NCBI GenBank assembly: GCA_032358255.1 | Contig: JAULBX010007551.1 | Span: 1-64,000 of the forward strand | Direction: 5' to 3' | Source: Heterotrichella gracilis | Taxonomy: Eukaryota > Sar > Xanthophyceae > Tribonematales > Xanthonemataceae | DNA: 64,000 nt | In this document: one piece after another, positions 46,359 to 57,632 of the stretch | Numbering within the stretch: the stretch's first letter is position 1 | Layout: each line of letters opens with the position of its first letter | Position numbers and translations under genes: made by a program | The notes under the pieces: generated by a model | Told to the model about the DNA's origin: nothing | The model's input: only the letters and a program-made list of their open reading frames with translations | The model's database searches: none

Positions 46359-49300
46359 TTAGTGAACACCATTCACCCCATTCACACCGTTGGCTGTGCC
46401 GTTGCAGCACCCAGCGTGCAGCGCAGACGCGGCATTGGGCTTGTGTGGGATGTCGATGCCAGGGTTGCCATCAAAGAACCCAAAGGGCTTGAGGTGGAAG
46501 CCCACAAACTCGCACGGCATGACCGGGAAGTCCTCCACCCTCGGGATGTGGGTGAGGCCAAAGGCGTACCACACAACGGGATCGGCGTTGGAGATGAGGC
46601 GGTCCTGCAAGGGGGGCGAGACAAGGGGGGTTCAAGGTGGGAGCTGGGCAGATCACGCAGCAGATTGAGGTAGTGTTATACATACACCCCTGTAGGAGCA
46701 TTGCCACTGGGACCATGCTTGTGCAGTAAAGCACAGGCAAGGGATCCCAAGCGCTCCCACATAAAAATTTACATCAGGAAGTAGGGTGTATGCCAGGGTT
46801 TTGTGCCACGCACCCCTGCGGTCCACACCGGCAGGCCCTCCCCTGCCTTGCAGCCCTGCAGCGGGTAGTCGCCTGCGGGCCACCTCTCCCCCTCCGCATG
46901 CGGTGTGACCCACAGGTTCTTGGTGGCAAACACGCCCCGCTTGTATATGTCCGAGTAGGGCTTGGCCAGGAGCAGCGGCTGCTGGTTGCCCACAAGCTTG
47001 TAGGCCACGGAGGAGCCTGCGAGGAGGGGGTGTAGGGTTTAGGGTTTTAGGGTATGGGGAGGGTGAGCAAGCAGGGACCATGAGGGGCAAATGGCCTGGG
47101 AGGGTGGTAGAGGGGTCAACGGGAAGTGCAGCTGGTGGTGCATCCAGGCAGGGTGTGCAGGCAGGCGGGATTGCAGGTAGGGTCAATATGGTTTGCAGCA
47201 GGGGTTCATTTGCTGCGCCGCTAGTGGCGCTTCATTGAAGTCCACGCAGCTGGCGCCGCCCCATTGGTGGTGCACTGCTGGTGGATGCCCACACAGCATC
47301 CTGGTGTACACTGCTAACTTCGTAACAATTGTGACTATTTTCATTTTAGTACATTGTGCACATGTATGCTAGTGGCCAGCGCGCAGGCACACAGCAGGGA
47401 ACCGCAACCATGTAGCGCACTTGATGCAGGCAGGATACCCGTCTGCGACGTACCGCTCATTGGGTTCTTGGACGCCGGGTTCTTGATCTTCCAGTAGCGT
47501 GCGGTGGCCGCGTTGTGCACGCGCTGCGCCTCCTTCTCGCTCTTAAGCTCCACCTCCACACCGTGGAAGCCATTGCCGTACTCGTTGCCAGGCCCGTCAG
47601 GCAGCGCCTCGACGTTCACCTGGAGAGGGCACCAATTAATCAGAAATGCGCTTGGGTTGAGGGTTTAGGCAAAACCCTGAATGGGGCGGACAACCCGATG
47701 GATGTCTCTCAAGCTCAAGGATAGCAGCCAAATGCATTCTTTAAAAATGTAGTTAAAAAAACTTCAACTTCCTCCTTTCCCTCCCCTCCTGCTCACCTCG
47801 GTCACCACCAGGTCCTTCCCCCCCTGCGCATCGTCCACCGCCATGTCCAGCCGCGCCACAAACATGTGCTGGTGGTGCTGCGCGTTCACCCCGGGCGCCA
47901 CCAGTGTGCCAAACTGGGGCTCAGCCTCACCCGGGGCAAGCAGGTTGGTGGACAGCTCACCGGTGAGCTTGATCTCGTAGCCGATGGTGCCGTCCTGGGG
48001 GGGTGGGGGGGAGGTGAGCGCAAGGGAGGGGCATGGTGTTGGTGGGTTTTGTAAACCTTATTCATGTAACCAGGGCACATGATTAGACACTGATGTAGTT
48101 GAAAGGACAATGAATGGGTACGTTTTATAGGAAAACCGAAGAAATGTTGCATTGGTGTGTGTGCAGCTTGCGGTGGGTACCCCAGGGCCCAGGTAGGTGG
48201 GTTGGTGATGGGTGCAAGTATGAGGTGGCACTGTGGAAGCAAGGCTATTTCTGGCACAGCATGCAGAATTCACGCTCCCTTCTTGGCTGAAATGATACCC
48301 ACATTCCCTGCTAGGGTATAATAATAACCTTATATCCTGCTAGGTTATAATAATACCCGCATTCCCTGCTAGCCGCGCTCCAAACCTTCCGCTTGCATAT
48401 GCAGCACCCTACTCGACGGGGAAACTATTCCTCACCTGGTAGAAATACCAGTAGAACGCGTACTCGTAGTTGACCACCGTTGATATGAAGGACAGCACCA
48501 GGCGGCGGCTGCGGCGCACCTCGGCGTGGCCGCTGCGGTAGTCCATGTGCTTGAACAGGATGGAGGCGTCCTCCTCGTGCAGGCATACGGCCTTCTTAAG
48601 CACGTAGGGGTCGCCTGCAGGGGGTGGAGGGGAGTGGGGTCAAGGGGAGGAGGGCGGGTGGTGCAGAGGAGGAGGGTTTGACGACGGGGTGTGGGCAGAT
48701 GATGCAGCATTGCACTGGTGTTGCATAAGACGCTGGCCAAGGACCCCAATCCACAGGACACGGGTACTGCACTGGCCTTACTGCAGCAAGAATTGCTGCA
48801 AGATATTTTGAAAGTAGAATTGTAAATTGAAAGCACTGCACGTCTTTTGTTCTTTTCTATATATTAAACAGTTTATGACAGAAAATGCAATTAACTTTAA
48901 ACATTTCTTCTTCTTGATTTCAAACTAGTGCTGTATTGCGCCCCCGCGCACCCTTGCTGTTGTTGAGCACCGCGTCAAAGTAGTGGATGTGATCGCAGTT
49001 AAATATGAAATTGTAACAGAAAAATCATTATTTATAACGGTATTTATATCAGTGCTGGATTTTGCCCCCGCCTCACCCTTGCTGTTGTTGAGCACCGCAT
49101 CAAAGTAGTGAATGTGGCCCAGGCAGTCGCAGCCCAGCTCCAGCGAGTTGCAGCAGTTGCCCAGCCCGTAGTCGCCCACGTCAAAGGCGCACTTGCGCAC
49201 AAAGGGCTGGCGGGGGTCGGCGTAGGGCACGGCCATCTCAACCAGGGAGGCGCGGTGGATGACGGGGCGCACCTCGCCGCCGTCCTCGTACCTGGCGGGG

Positions 49301-51541
49301 CGGGGGAAGGTTACCAACATGGGCAACGTGGGGAGTTGTACCACTAAGGATGTAATATGACCACAAAGTCCACACGTAGTGAGTCCCATGGGCTGCCTTT
49401 CCATGTGGTTGCAGAGTTGACTGGGATGGACAGTGGTCCCATTTGCACTGAGGATCTATAAAGATACAGGGTTTACATATACTGGCGGACTGTTTGGCAG
49501 GGGTTACGCACATGTAGCATGGTGGGACTGACCAATCAGGGTTTATAACCCTGGTTTGTAGGGTTCCTTACAAATCAGGGTTCCATACAAACCCTACAGG
49601 AACCATGATTGCTGTGCCCCTACCCCACATTGTGCAGCACCAGCCCCTCGCGGTAGTTGAAGGAGGTGCGTATGTTCCACTTCTGCCACTTGATGAGCCC
49701 GCCATCCACGGTAAAGGAGGGCCCCTCGGGCTGCACCACATTAAGGGGTTTGATGTCTGTGCGCCAGGGCTTGGAGCACAGGTCGCGGTGGTAGTTGAGG
49801 GGGGTGTCGGGCACCTTGGGCGGGGGCAGGCCAGCCTCCTCGTAGGGCCTGTCGATGCGCAGCACCTGGCGGGGGGTGGGATGGATTACGGTAGTGGTTT
49901 TGGGCAAGGCAGGCAAGTGGAAACTTCATACCGTGTTATTACTTTAATGTATAATAATGCTAATTGTATACATCATGATCATGTATAAACATGTCCAAGC
50001 AATGTCCAATCGGTAAGATTGCGATGGCCGCAGCCATGTCAGCAGGACGCAGCGGTGTGCATGGCAAAGGCAGGCAAGCATGGGACTGTACATAGAGTCG
50101 CATCACTGGCACTGCAGTACATACAGCCCTCACGGATAAACCATGTACCCTCCAAAGGCCCTTCGCCCTCACCTTCTTGAGGTTGAGATCCACAGTAGGG
50201 AGGAAGTCGATTGGGTGCGCGTAGTGGTTGTCATCGTTGCTGCCCATGCACACATACATCCAGGTCTGGATCAGGCGCCCAGGGACGGGGGCAAGGTGGA
50301 CTGCAAGGGGGGGGATTGCGAGCAGGTGAGGGGAGTACCATGCCGTTGGCACAGCATCTGGGGCTGGCAGGCAACACACGGCCATGGGGCATGCTAAAAC
50401 TTTGGTCAGGATATGGGCACCACCCCTTAATGCTCTGAGGACACCTTATTTCAGATGGCTGGCTACCAATCTGGCTAGATTGGAGTGCATGTAATCAGCC
50501 AACTAATCTGTGTATGGTGACGTAGCCAGCTGCACGCCTTGACCCATCCCCCCGTCACCTCATCCCCTGCATCATGCCGTGCCCTCATTACCCCCCAAAC
50601 CCTATTTCTCCCCCCCCTTTCCCATTATCCTACCCCCCCACCACTCCCACCCTCACCTGACCACGGGTCGCATCTCACCAGGTCCATGTCAGTGACCCCA
50701 TAATGCTCCTTCAGCAGCTGCTGCACGGTGGGGTCTGACTTGCAGATCTCCTCAGCCAGGAAGCAGTCATCAGGGGAGGCAAGGGGCTGCACGCCCTCAA
50801 CCTGGGGCAGGCAGGGGAGGTGAGCGAGCAGCTGACGCTCATCCTTAGATAGGGTTTAGGGTTTAGAGTTGTTTGCATATAAGAGCGCACACTGTAATAC
50901 GGCAGGCCAACATCGGCAGCTTGTTCCTGACACTTTATCCAAACCCTGCAATAGGGTGTGGCTGTGCTCAGCACAGTTTTTAAACCCCATGACTGCTAGG
51001 TATTTCATTTCTTCCTGCTGGTTAAAATTTTCCTGCTAATTTTCCTGCAGCGCCGCACCTCCTTCCAGTCCACCACCACCGCTGGGTACACGTCCAGGTC
51101 AACCAGCGCCTCATACACGCAGTAGGCGGGGGGGGTCTGCAGGATGCAGAAGGCAACGCGCGGGGGCTTGGGACCGCCCTTCTCAAAGGCAAGCAGGGCC
51201 GCCTTGGTGGGCTCCTGCCAGGGGGAGAAGGGAGGGTGAGCGGTGTGGGAGGGGGGGGACTATACCATGATTGAGTCACCCTGGCGGGGGTGCATTTAAA
51301 TGTTATTAATAATATTATATTAAATTGGCTGTAAGTTATAACAGTAAAAGAGAAGAAGTAGACAACTGAACAGTGTGCCTTATTTAGTTACCTGGTTTGC
51401 AATGGTGTTGAAGCGCAGCTCGGGCAGGTTTGCGGCGGAGGCGTGCGCCTTGCATGCCGCTGCAGCTGCCGCGATCTCAGCCTCGCCCAGCTGGTCCAGG
51501 GGATGGGCTGCAGGGGGCATGGGTGCCAAGGGGTGAGACAT
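46359..51541 (-). CDS. Copper-containing primary amine oxidase
   Basis: Oxidatively deaminates primary amines to aldehyde, ammonia and hydrogen peroxide using copper and topaquinone. The start at 51541 opens [20 protein letters not shown] with no signal peptide. Then N-domain blocks [14 protein letters not shown] and [18 protein letters not shown], the catalytic-base region [20 protein letters not shown] (about 49170), the cofactor site [16 protein letters not shown] (about 48450; N-Y-E-Y consensus, with Tyr converted to topaquinone), copper ligands QHHQHMF (about 47870) and the third His in [16 protein letters not shown] (about 46540). The C-terminus is an Asn/Gly/Val-rich repeat ([10 protein letters not shown]) before the TAA at 46359. 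All catalytic residues I looked for are present. Plant enzymes are often secreted or peroxisomal, but no such signal is seen here. Divergent from the first N-demethylase gene 1.8 kb away. An exon-tail duplication lies in the intron near 48930. Confidence 0.9.
47030..47056. repeat. Interstitial telomere-like tract (TTTAGGG)n
   Basis: GTAGGGTTTAGGGTTTTAGG just beside an exon boundary in the copper amine oxidase gene, mixing TTTAGGG with TTTTAGGG units. Confidence 0.85.
48297..48372. repeat. Tandem repeat, unit about 31 bases, in a copper amine oxidase intron
   Basis: Units of CCTGCTAGGGTATAATAATA type repeat two and a half times, with a final partial CCCTGCTAG. The unit is AT-rich. Confidence 0.8.
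48926..49116 (-). repeat. Tandem duplication of an exon tail plus donor (copper amine oxidase)
   Basis: The block AGTGCTGGATTTTGCCCCCG at 49052, followed by the exon end coding [11 protein letters not shown], is repeated 126 bases away from 48926 with a few mismatches. The copy carries the last ~45 exon bases, the donor and the first ~20 intron bases. It lies inside the following intron on the coding strand. Confidence 0.85.
49553..49602. repeat. Hairpin in a copper amine oxidase intron
   Basis: GTTTGTAGGGTTCC and AAACCCTACAGGAAC form an imperfect inverted repeat around a CAAATCAGGG loop; the arms contain CCCTA-type sequence. Confidence 0.6.
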
Positions 51542-53343
51542 ACCGCCAGGTGCGGGGGCGGGAAGGGAGGGGGCATTGGTGGGGTGGCGATTGGCGCCTA
51601 ATTGCCTGCCACCAGCCGTGGTGTGCCAGCACCGCCAGTGTGTGCGGTGTGGTTCATGTAATCAAGAGTATTGGATACCAAACTGCACTATGAAGCCGGG
51701 CACTGCAGGGGTGCCTGGGGTGCCGGGGTTGCACCAGCCAGGGCATGAGACCCTGTGGGTGGTGGTGGGGGGTGGGACAAGCTGTATCCCCAAAACAGGA
51801 GTCTACGGCAACCCACATAACCCACATATGCTTTACTCCGAAGCGAGTGAAGTAGTTTTTCTCTCATTATAAGCATACAACCAAACTTTTAAGTCTAGCA
51901 TGCCAATGGGCCAGTTGGTCCTTGCCATGTGCCATATATGAGGGAAGGTGGTATTGTGCACGTAGCACAAAGCCGCCCACCAGTGGACATTCGAGAACCC
52001 TATTCTGCCTATTTGCAACTGGTTACGGGTTGCATTGCGTACTCTTTCCCATAGTTGCTCTCGTGCTTGTTGCTGGAGGAAGTGTCCACGTGCCTGCACA
52101 TGCCCACGTGCCTGTCAGGCCTCGCCATGTCCATCATGAGTGGACAATCATGGAAGTGTTGCACTGTCCCACGCCCTATGTGTTTGGGCGTATGCAGTGT
52201 AGGGGGTCCCGGCAGCACTAGGGTTTCCATGCATGCATCTATATGGTGAAGAGGGAACCTACCTGAAAGGCTGGCGACGTCGTCCGGAAGTAACGCAGCG
52301 CAAGATCGTCAAGACCTCAGCACCGTAACCCTAGCACCAGCCAAGGTATGTGCTCAACAACCATGCCCCAACTTCTAGAAGTTTTTGCCCGGAGATGTTT
52401 CGGAGGCCGGACAGTTTTCACGGTTCCCGAAAGTCTCCGGAAAGCTGTCGGATATAAAGAAAGCAACCGCCGGACGTAATTAGGGTAATTTCACGGTCTT
52501 TTCCAAATTGCGTAATTTTGTAAGCGGGGGTTCACGTGGCTGCACCAGCTGGGCCCATATGGGGTGCATATGCTCGACCAAGATGATAGTTTAAACCAAT
52601 TGACTGCAAAGTTCATGGCCGTTTAACGCTGTGCAAACTATAATAGGTAGTGGCTACTACGTCGGTGCACTGCCAGGAACCGAGCTGCTGCTTTAAGTTC
52701 CCCCTGTCCACATACCACTACCACATACCACATCAACGTCGCTCCAAGTGGGCACCACCGGAACAGCTGGTCGGCACCATACCAGGCAAGTGCACGATAG
52801 CCCTCAACGATCCTGAGCTTATCACTCGAAGCGTTGGTTTTTGCTGAGGTTCGCCTGCACCCTGCTTGTTGCACGCGTCGTGTACCTGTCGCCACACAAC
52901 GAGGTTCAGATGTTGCTATGTACCTTGGCGCCAACCTAACAACTTCCACTCGGGGCACGATGCTCTGCCTGACTGCACTGGTTTCTTCTGACGCCGGTCC
53001 CGCACATAGGCGCCTGCAAACTCGTGGTTTACGTAGCTTTGGTCGACGTCGTGGTTGGTTCATGGCATGTACAGACGTTGCAGGAAACCCTGGAGTCATG
53101 CTGCGATTTATGCCACTTGCCCTGCTGATGCCGTTGTCTTGTGAGAATACAGTGGCGATGTAGTTTTCAGTCTTGGAACAAGGCACACTGTCACCTGAAC
53201 AAGTGCAAACTACAGGCCTTATGTCCCGAGTTTCCACCCACTCATTCGAATTAATGGCAGGTGACGATGCCCCGGCTCAATTGATCAACGATCCTTTCCC
53301 GAATAGCAGGTCACCCTTCGTCAGTCTCGTCATAAAGGCAGCC
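51542..53343. other. Divergent 1.8-kb region between copper amine oxidase and demethylase A
   Basis: This should contain both promoters. Open frames of about 110 to 200 codons lie on both strands (for example 52638-53237 minus), overlapping with no motif. A GGAGATGTTTCGGAGGCCGG / TCTCCGGAAAGC stretch near 52390-52450 has dyad character (repeated CCGGA/TCCGG). No regulatory site can be named. Confidence 0.4.
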
Positions 53344-55515
53344 ATGAAGACCGTCACGCTTCGCCCCACTGCTTTGCCAGTAACGACAAAGGTGTGTGAC
53401 TCATCCCCACATGCCATGCTGTACCCTGCCAGCTTTGTCCCAACATGCCAAGTGGGCACTGCACAGACGCTGAAAACCCAACAATGCGGGTGCATCCAGA
53501 TTATTGCACCTCTTCGCAGCAACATTTACTGCCTGGTAACCACCGCATTGCCCAGCAAACCCACAAGCCCACCCCCCACCACACCCTTCCCCCCTTGCAG
53601 CGCGTGGCCCGCCCCGCCCGCCAGGCCACCCTCCCCTGCCACGCCATGAAGTGCCCCTTTGGCTTTGGCGACGCCAGCGGCAAACCCCTTCACGCCGCTC
53701 TGATGGACGCCCCCACGCAGCCCATGTCTGTCAACTCCCCTGTGTACCTCCCCTACAAGGCGGGCCCCTACAAGATGACCATGGGCCTGGAGCCGCTGGA
53801 CATCAAGAACTGGATCGAGATTGACGAGTTCTATGACGAGGAGATGGAGTCCCGGCGCCAGCTGCTGAAGGAGGAGAGGGACATTGTGATGGGGTCAATT
53901 GACTACGAGGGGGTGAGTGAGGGAGGGTGTAGCGGCACAGCTGCACACGATGTAGTGAGATGGCAGGAAAGGCTGCACGGCAGGAAACCCTGTGAGCATG
54001 TGCTATTGCCACACCCTGCTCCACACACACCATGGAGCCATTGGCTTGATAGGTGCTACCTGGTACCCACCTGGCATGCGCCAACTATTGTGCCACACAT
54101 CGCACCGCCTACCTTCTCACATCAGCAATTCCCCCCTTTTGCAGGCTTTGGATGCCAACTGGGAGTTGCTTGAGATGCTGTTTGACTTCCTGCCGGACCG
54201 CTTCCCCGACCGCTTTGTGCGCGAGGGGAATGTGCTCACCAACATTGCCACCGGGGACAGAATTGACATCTCGGACAAGACGCAGCACCCCTTGGAGCTG
54301 TGCGGCATGCTGGTGCAGGTGAGGCTGGGCAGCAAGCATCGGACCCCACCTGGCGCGGGGCCTGGCAGCAAAAATGCATGCTTTTGCGCATATGCACACA
54401 CCCCGGGGGGTGCTAATTGCTCTGAGGGAGTTCTTAGCTACCTGGGCGTCTCATCCCCTACATGCTGTCTATTGGACACCATCCACAATGTGCAATGCAA
54501 TGCATCCTGTTCTGCACAAGTACAGACGCAAACATTGCCAGCCAGCACTGCCACATCCTTCCTCCCCAGTTCCCACAACTAAACCTCCCCCCCTTGGTCC
54601 CCCTGCACAGGAGGACCTATGCTTCATGCAGGACGTGCCCGGGAAGGGCCTGTGCTTCACCTCGGGCGTGGTGTGCTTCCCCGCCCGCTGGTCTCTCCAG
54701 CAGAAGCTGGGCATGGACCTCCACCGGGTGCACGAGCCGGTGCCCTTTTTTGCCAAGGAGATTGAGAAGCCGGTTATCGCTTTTATGACCCGCCTCACCA
54801 CCGAGCTGCACTTCTGGCGCGCCAACTGGTCCATCAGCGACAACCCCACGCTGTTCCAGCCGCTGGTGGAGGAGCAGATCTACGAGGCCAAGGCGGGGAA
54901 CATCATCAACGCCAGGTGGGTGGCCGTGTGGGGATGAGGCATGTCATGGTGGGGGCATGCAGCGGTGGCTGTGTGGGGTCTGTAATTCCATGTACATTCC
55001 TGTGCATCAAAGCACTCAGCACCGTGTACGCCACCATATGTATTCCCATGGCGCCAGATGTTAAACTGTAAATGATTAATTATTTTAAATGAAAATATTT
55101 AATAAGTTGCATTTCAACATGGCTGATGCTGATGCCCTAAACCTCTCCATCCCTCCTGGCACGCCCTGATTAACTCCCTGGTTCCTCACACATGCCACTG
55201 ACCACAATTGCATCCCCCTCCTGCAGCATGCGCGGATATGTGGATGAGCCCATCACCCCAGAGAACGCCGGCGACCGCCTGTACATGCGCAACGAGCGCG
55301 AGACCTTTGTGCGCCTGCCCCGCACCCGCGCTGCGCTGTTCACCATCAGGACGTACATCCGGCCCCTCAAGTGGTTTGCCTCGCGGCCCGAGGAGTGCGC
55401 CAAGCTGGCATCAGCCTTCCGGAACCTGCCAGAGGACATGATTAACTACAAGACCATGAAGCCCTACAAGGAGGTTACGCTAGCCTTCCTGGACAAGCAC
55501 AGTGCAGCGGCTTGA
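53344..55515 (+). CDS. Heme-dependent oxidative N-demethylase-like protein, copy A
   Basis: PF11927 (DUF3445) family; bacterial members are heme enzymes that oxidatively demethylate secondary amines such as dimethylamine, giving a primary amine and formaldehyde. Five exons: 53344-53391, 53601-53913, about 54145-54319, 54611-54914 and 55228-55515. Exon 1 and the start of exon 2 form a Thr/Arg-rich leader (MKTVTLRPTALPVTTK; RVARPARQATLP) suggesting plastid or mitochondrial import. Core motifs: GPYKMTMGLEPLDIKNWIEI, DEFYDEEMESRRQLL, LFDFLPDRFPDRF, CFPARWSLQQKLG, HRVHEPVPFF, HFWRANWSI, RNERETFVRLPRT, and FTIRTYIRPL. The His of VHEPVP is a candidate heme ligand by its invariance between the two copies. 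The start at 53344 was chosen because it precedes a donor AAG|GTGTGT in frame. Confidence 0.85.
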
Positions 55516-57632
55516 GCAAACCCTTGGGTAGGGTTTTGGGTACGGCGGTGGGAGCCTCTACCACTGTCGTGGGTTGGCAACGTAAGCTAGGAGGTGAACG
55601 ACCTTTCAATTGCATACCATAAAATTAATCAGCAGGCCATATTCTCGCTGGCATTGGCTCTGATATTTGAACAACCAGTGTCGCGGCCTAATTGGAGGTA
55701 TTTTTTGTGTGTGTTTGCTTTCAGCGTGTTTTACACTTGAAAGGATATGCATGTCCATCCTGACTTGTACCTTACTCTGTGTTGCATCCCCTGTGCACTG
55801 CTCATTTCTGCCCATATGGTGTTGCATATTTATTCCTCGTAGTTTCTCACCCATTTAGCTACTTGTAGAACATGGCAGAAGGCAAATTAGTTCTTTATTA
55901 CACACTTCTTTATAGCTACTTGTCACAAAAGCGCGCAATGCACAGATGTTCCAATGCAGGGCCCAATTGTTAGGACCACAGCGTGACATCTCAAACCAAG
56001 CGCTGCACTCCACATTGTATATTTAGTTGGTCATAGGTTCAGTCCACGCCTAGAAAAGTCTTGTTGCCATACCGAGTTATTCCTTTTAGTTTGGAGGCCT
56101 ATAAAATTTGAACTGCAAACGCAAGTTGGTTACGCAAGTCACTGTGATCATTTTACTGTAACTGCAATTTAGTGCAAAAAAGCATTCTCTTGGTGTCTAT
56201 GGCGCTGGCTAGCAAGTGCATCCTGCCGTGGCAGCACCCGCTGGACAAGGAATATTTTAAAGGTTTAACCACTGCCGCAACATCTTGTTGGCCATATATG
56301 TTTTAGCAATTCATTGCATGCGGCGCGCCGCGGTATACTGCTGTCAAATATGTGGTTCAGTAGACCAGCCCTTTCACACACATACTAGCTAGGATATGTG
56401 TCGAACATGCAAGGAGACCTTACCTTATAGGGCAGTGCACTGGAGTGCCTGACTCCTGGTGCCACCCACTCAGTGGTGCAAAGTTTACACCCACTGGTGG
56501 TGCCTGGGCCATTCAAGCACCCACTGCTTCCGAAGCTTTCTGAGGCTCACGCGGCAGTTCCATTGGCCAAATGGTGCCCACCAAGATTAAAACCCACACA
56601 CTCGGTTTAGGCGCAGGCACGCTGTTTTCTATGCAATTTGACCCGAGCAACCCGAACTGACCATTGCAGGCATCTGCACACGGCCCGCAGTTGAACCCCT
56701 TGCCACGAAGCTCCGTATGTGCTGCTGCCATCAATACTGCATTGGATCCAGAAAGCAGCAACGCCAGGTTGGACCAACGGGCCGTCAAGTGCGACATCAC
56801 ACCGATCCCGCTTGGCGCCATCTGTGTTGTCTCCCTCGTTTTCAACAATACCCACCACTTTACGTGAATGACGAGTGCCCACCTGAGCTCGGGTATTGCC
56901 TTAGTGGGTTCTCGGACTGCCTTATTTCTACTCCTTGCGCTGCTGCCTCGGTGTTGCACGAGAAAGAAACGACAGGCTTAACAACAAGGGGCCACCTGTA
57001 CAACCACCTGCCCCACGGGTGTCACGGGTCGCACGGGACTCCACCCCAAGTTCCTGGTTTCCTGCTTCCCCAGCTCGGGAAGGTAATCCACTGCGGTGAA
57101 CTCTGGATCGGCAAGGTAAACAACGTCTACGCGTGCAAGCCTCTGCAGCAAGTGTGCTCGAGGTTACATATCGTCTTGGGTGTCTGCATGCATGCTGGGC
57201 CCAATTCAGCTGAACTTGAACAGTGGTTCAGGCCCCAATACTCGTCTTCTATGCAGCGAACGCAAGAATGCTGCCAAAACATGTTCTCTTTGATAAGCAG
57301 CACACACGTTACACGTCAGCGCCCGAATATAGATAGACCTGCTGCCACGGACAACAACCCCATACCCTGAAGCATAACTTTGGGCGTTGCTAGGTGTCAC
57401 CTTGCAGAGTTCAGGCCAAGGTGCACTCATACGTGCACTAAAGTAGTTCGTCATATATATTGACACAGGTTGCCAAGAAGCATTTGCTTGGTTATTGGGC
57501 CGTTGGCCCCCCTGGCATGTGCCATGTGAATTGCATGCTCCCAGGTGGATTGTATGATCCCTCCAAAGGGTGCTCACATGTACTTGCCTCTGCAGGCATC
57601 ACATAGTGGACCCACTCACGACACTGCTCATC
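55516..57632. other. Spacer between the two demethylase genes
   Basis: 3' flank of copy A and promoter region of copy B. A minus-strand 148-codon frame (56513-56959) and overlapping plus-strand frames near 56664-57370 have no recognised domains. The left half is AT-rich. Confidence 0.4.

Noticed and set aside
52638-53237. 199-codon minus-strand frame in the amine oxidase/demethylase spacer
   Set aside because: No recognisable domain, Arg/Ser-rich like translated noncoding sequence, and the opposite strand is also open.
56513-56959. 148-codon minus-strand frame between the demethylase genes
   Set aside because: No homology recognised; both strands open over the same stretch.
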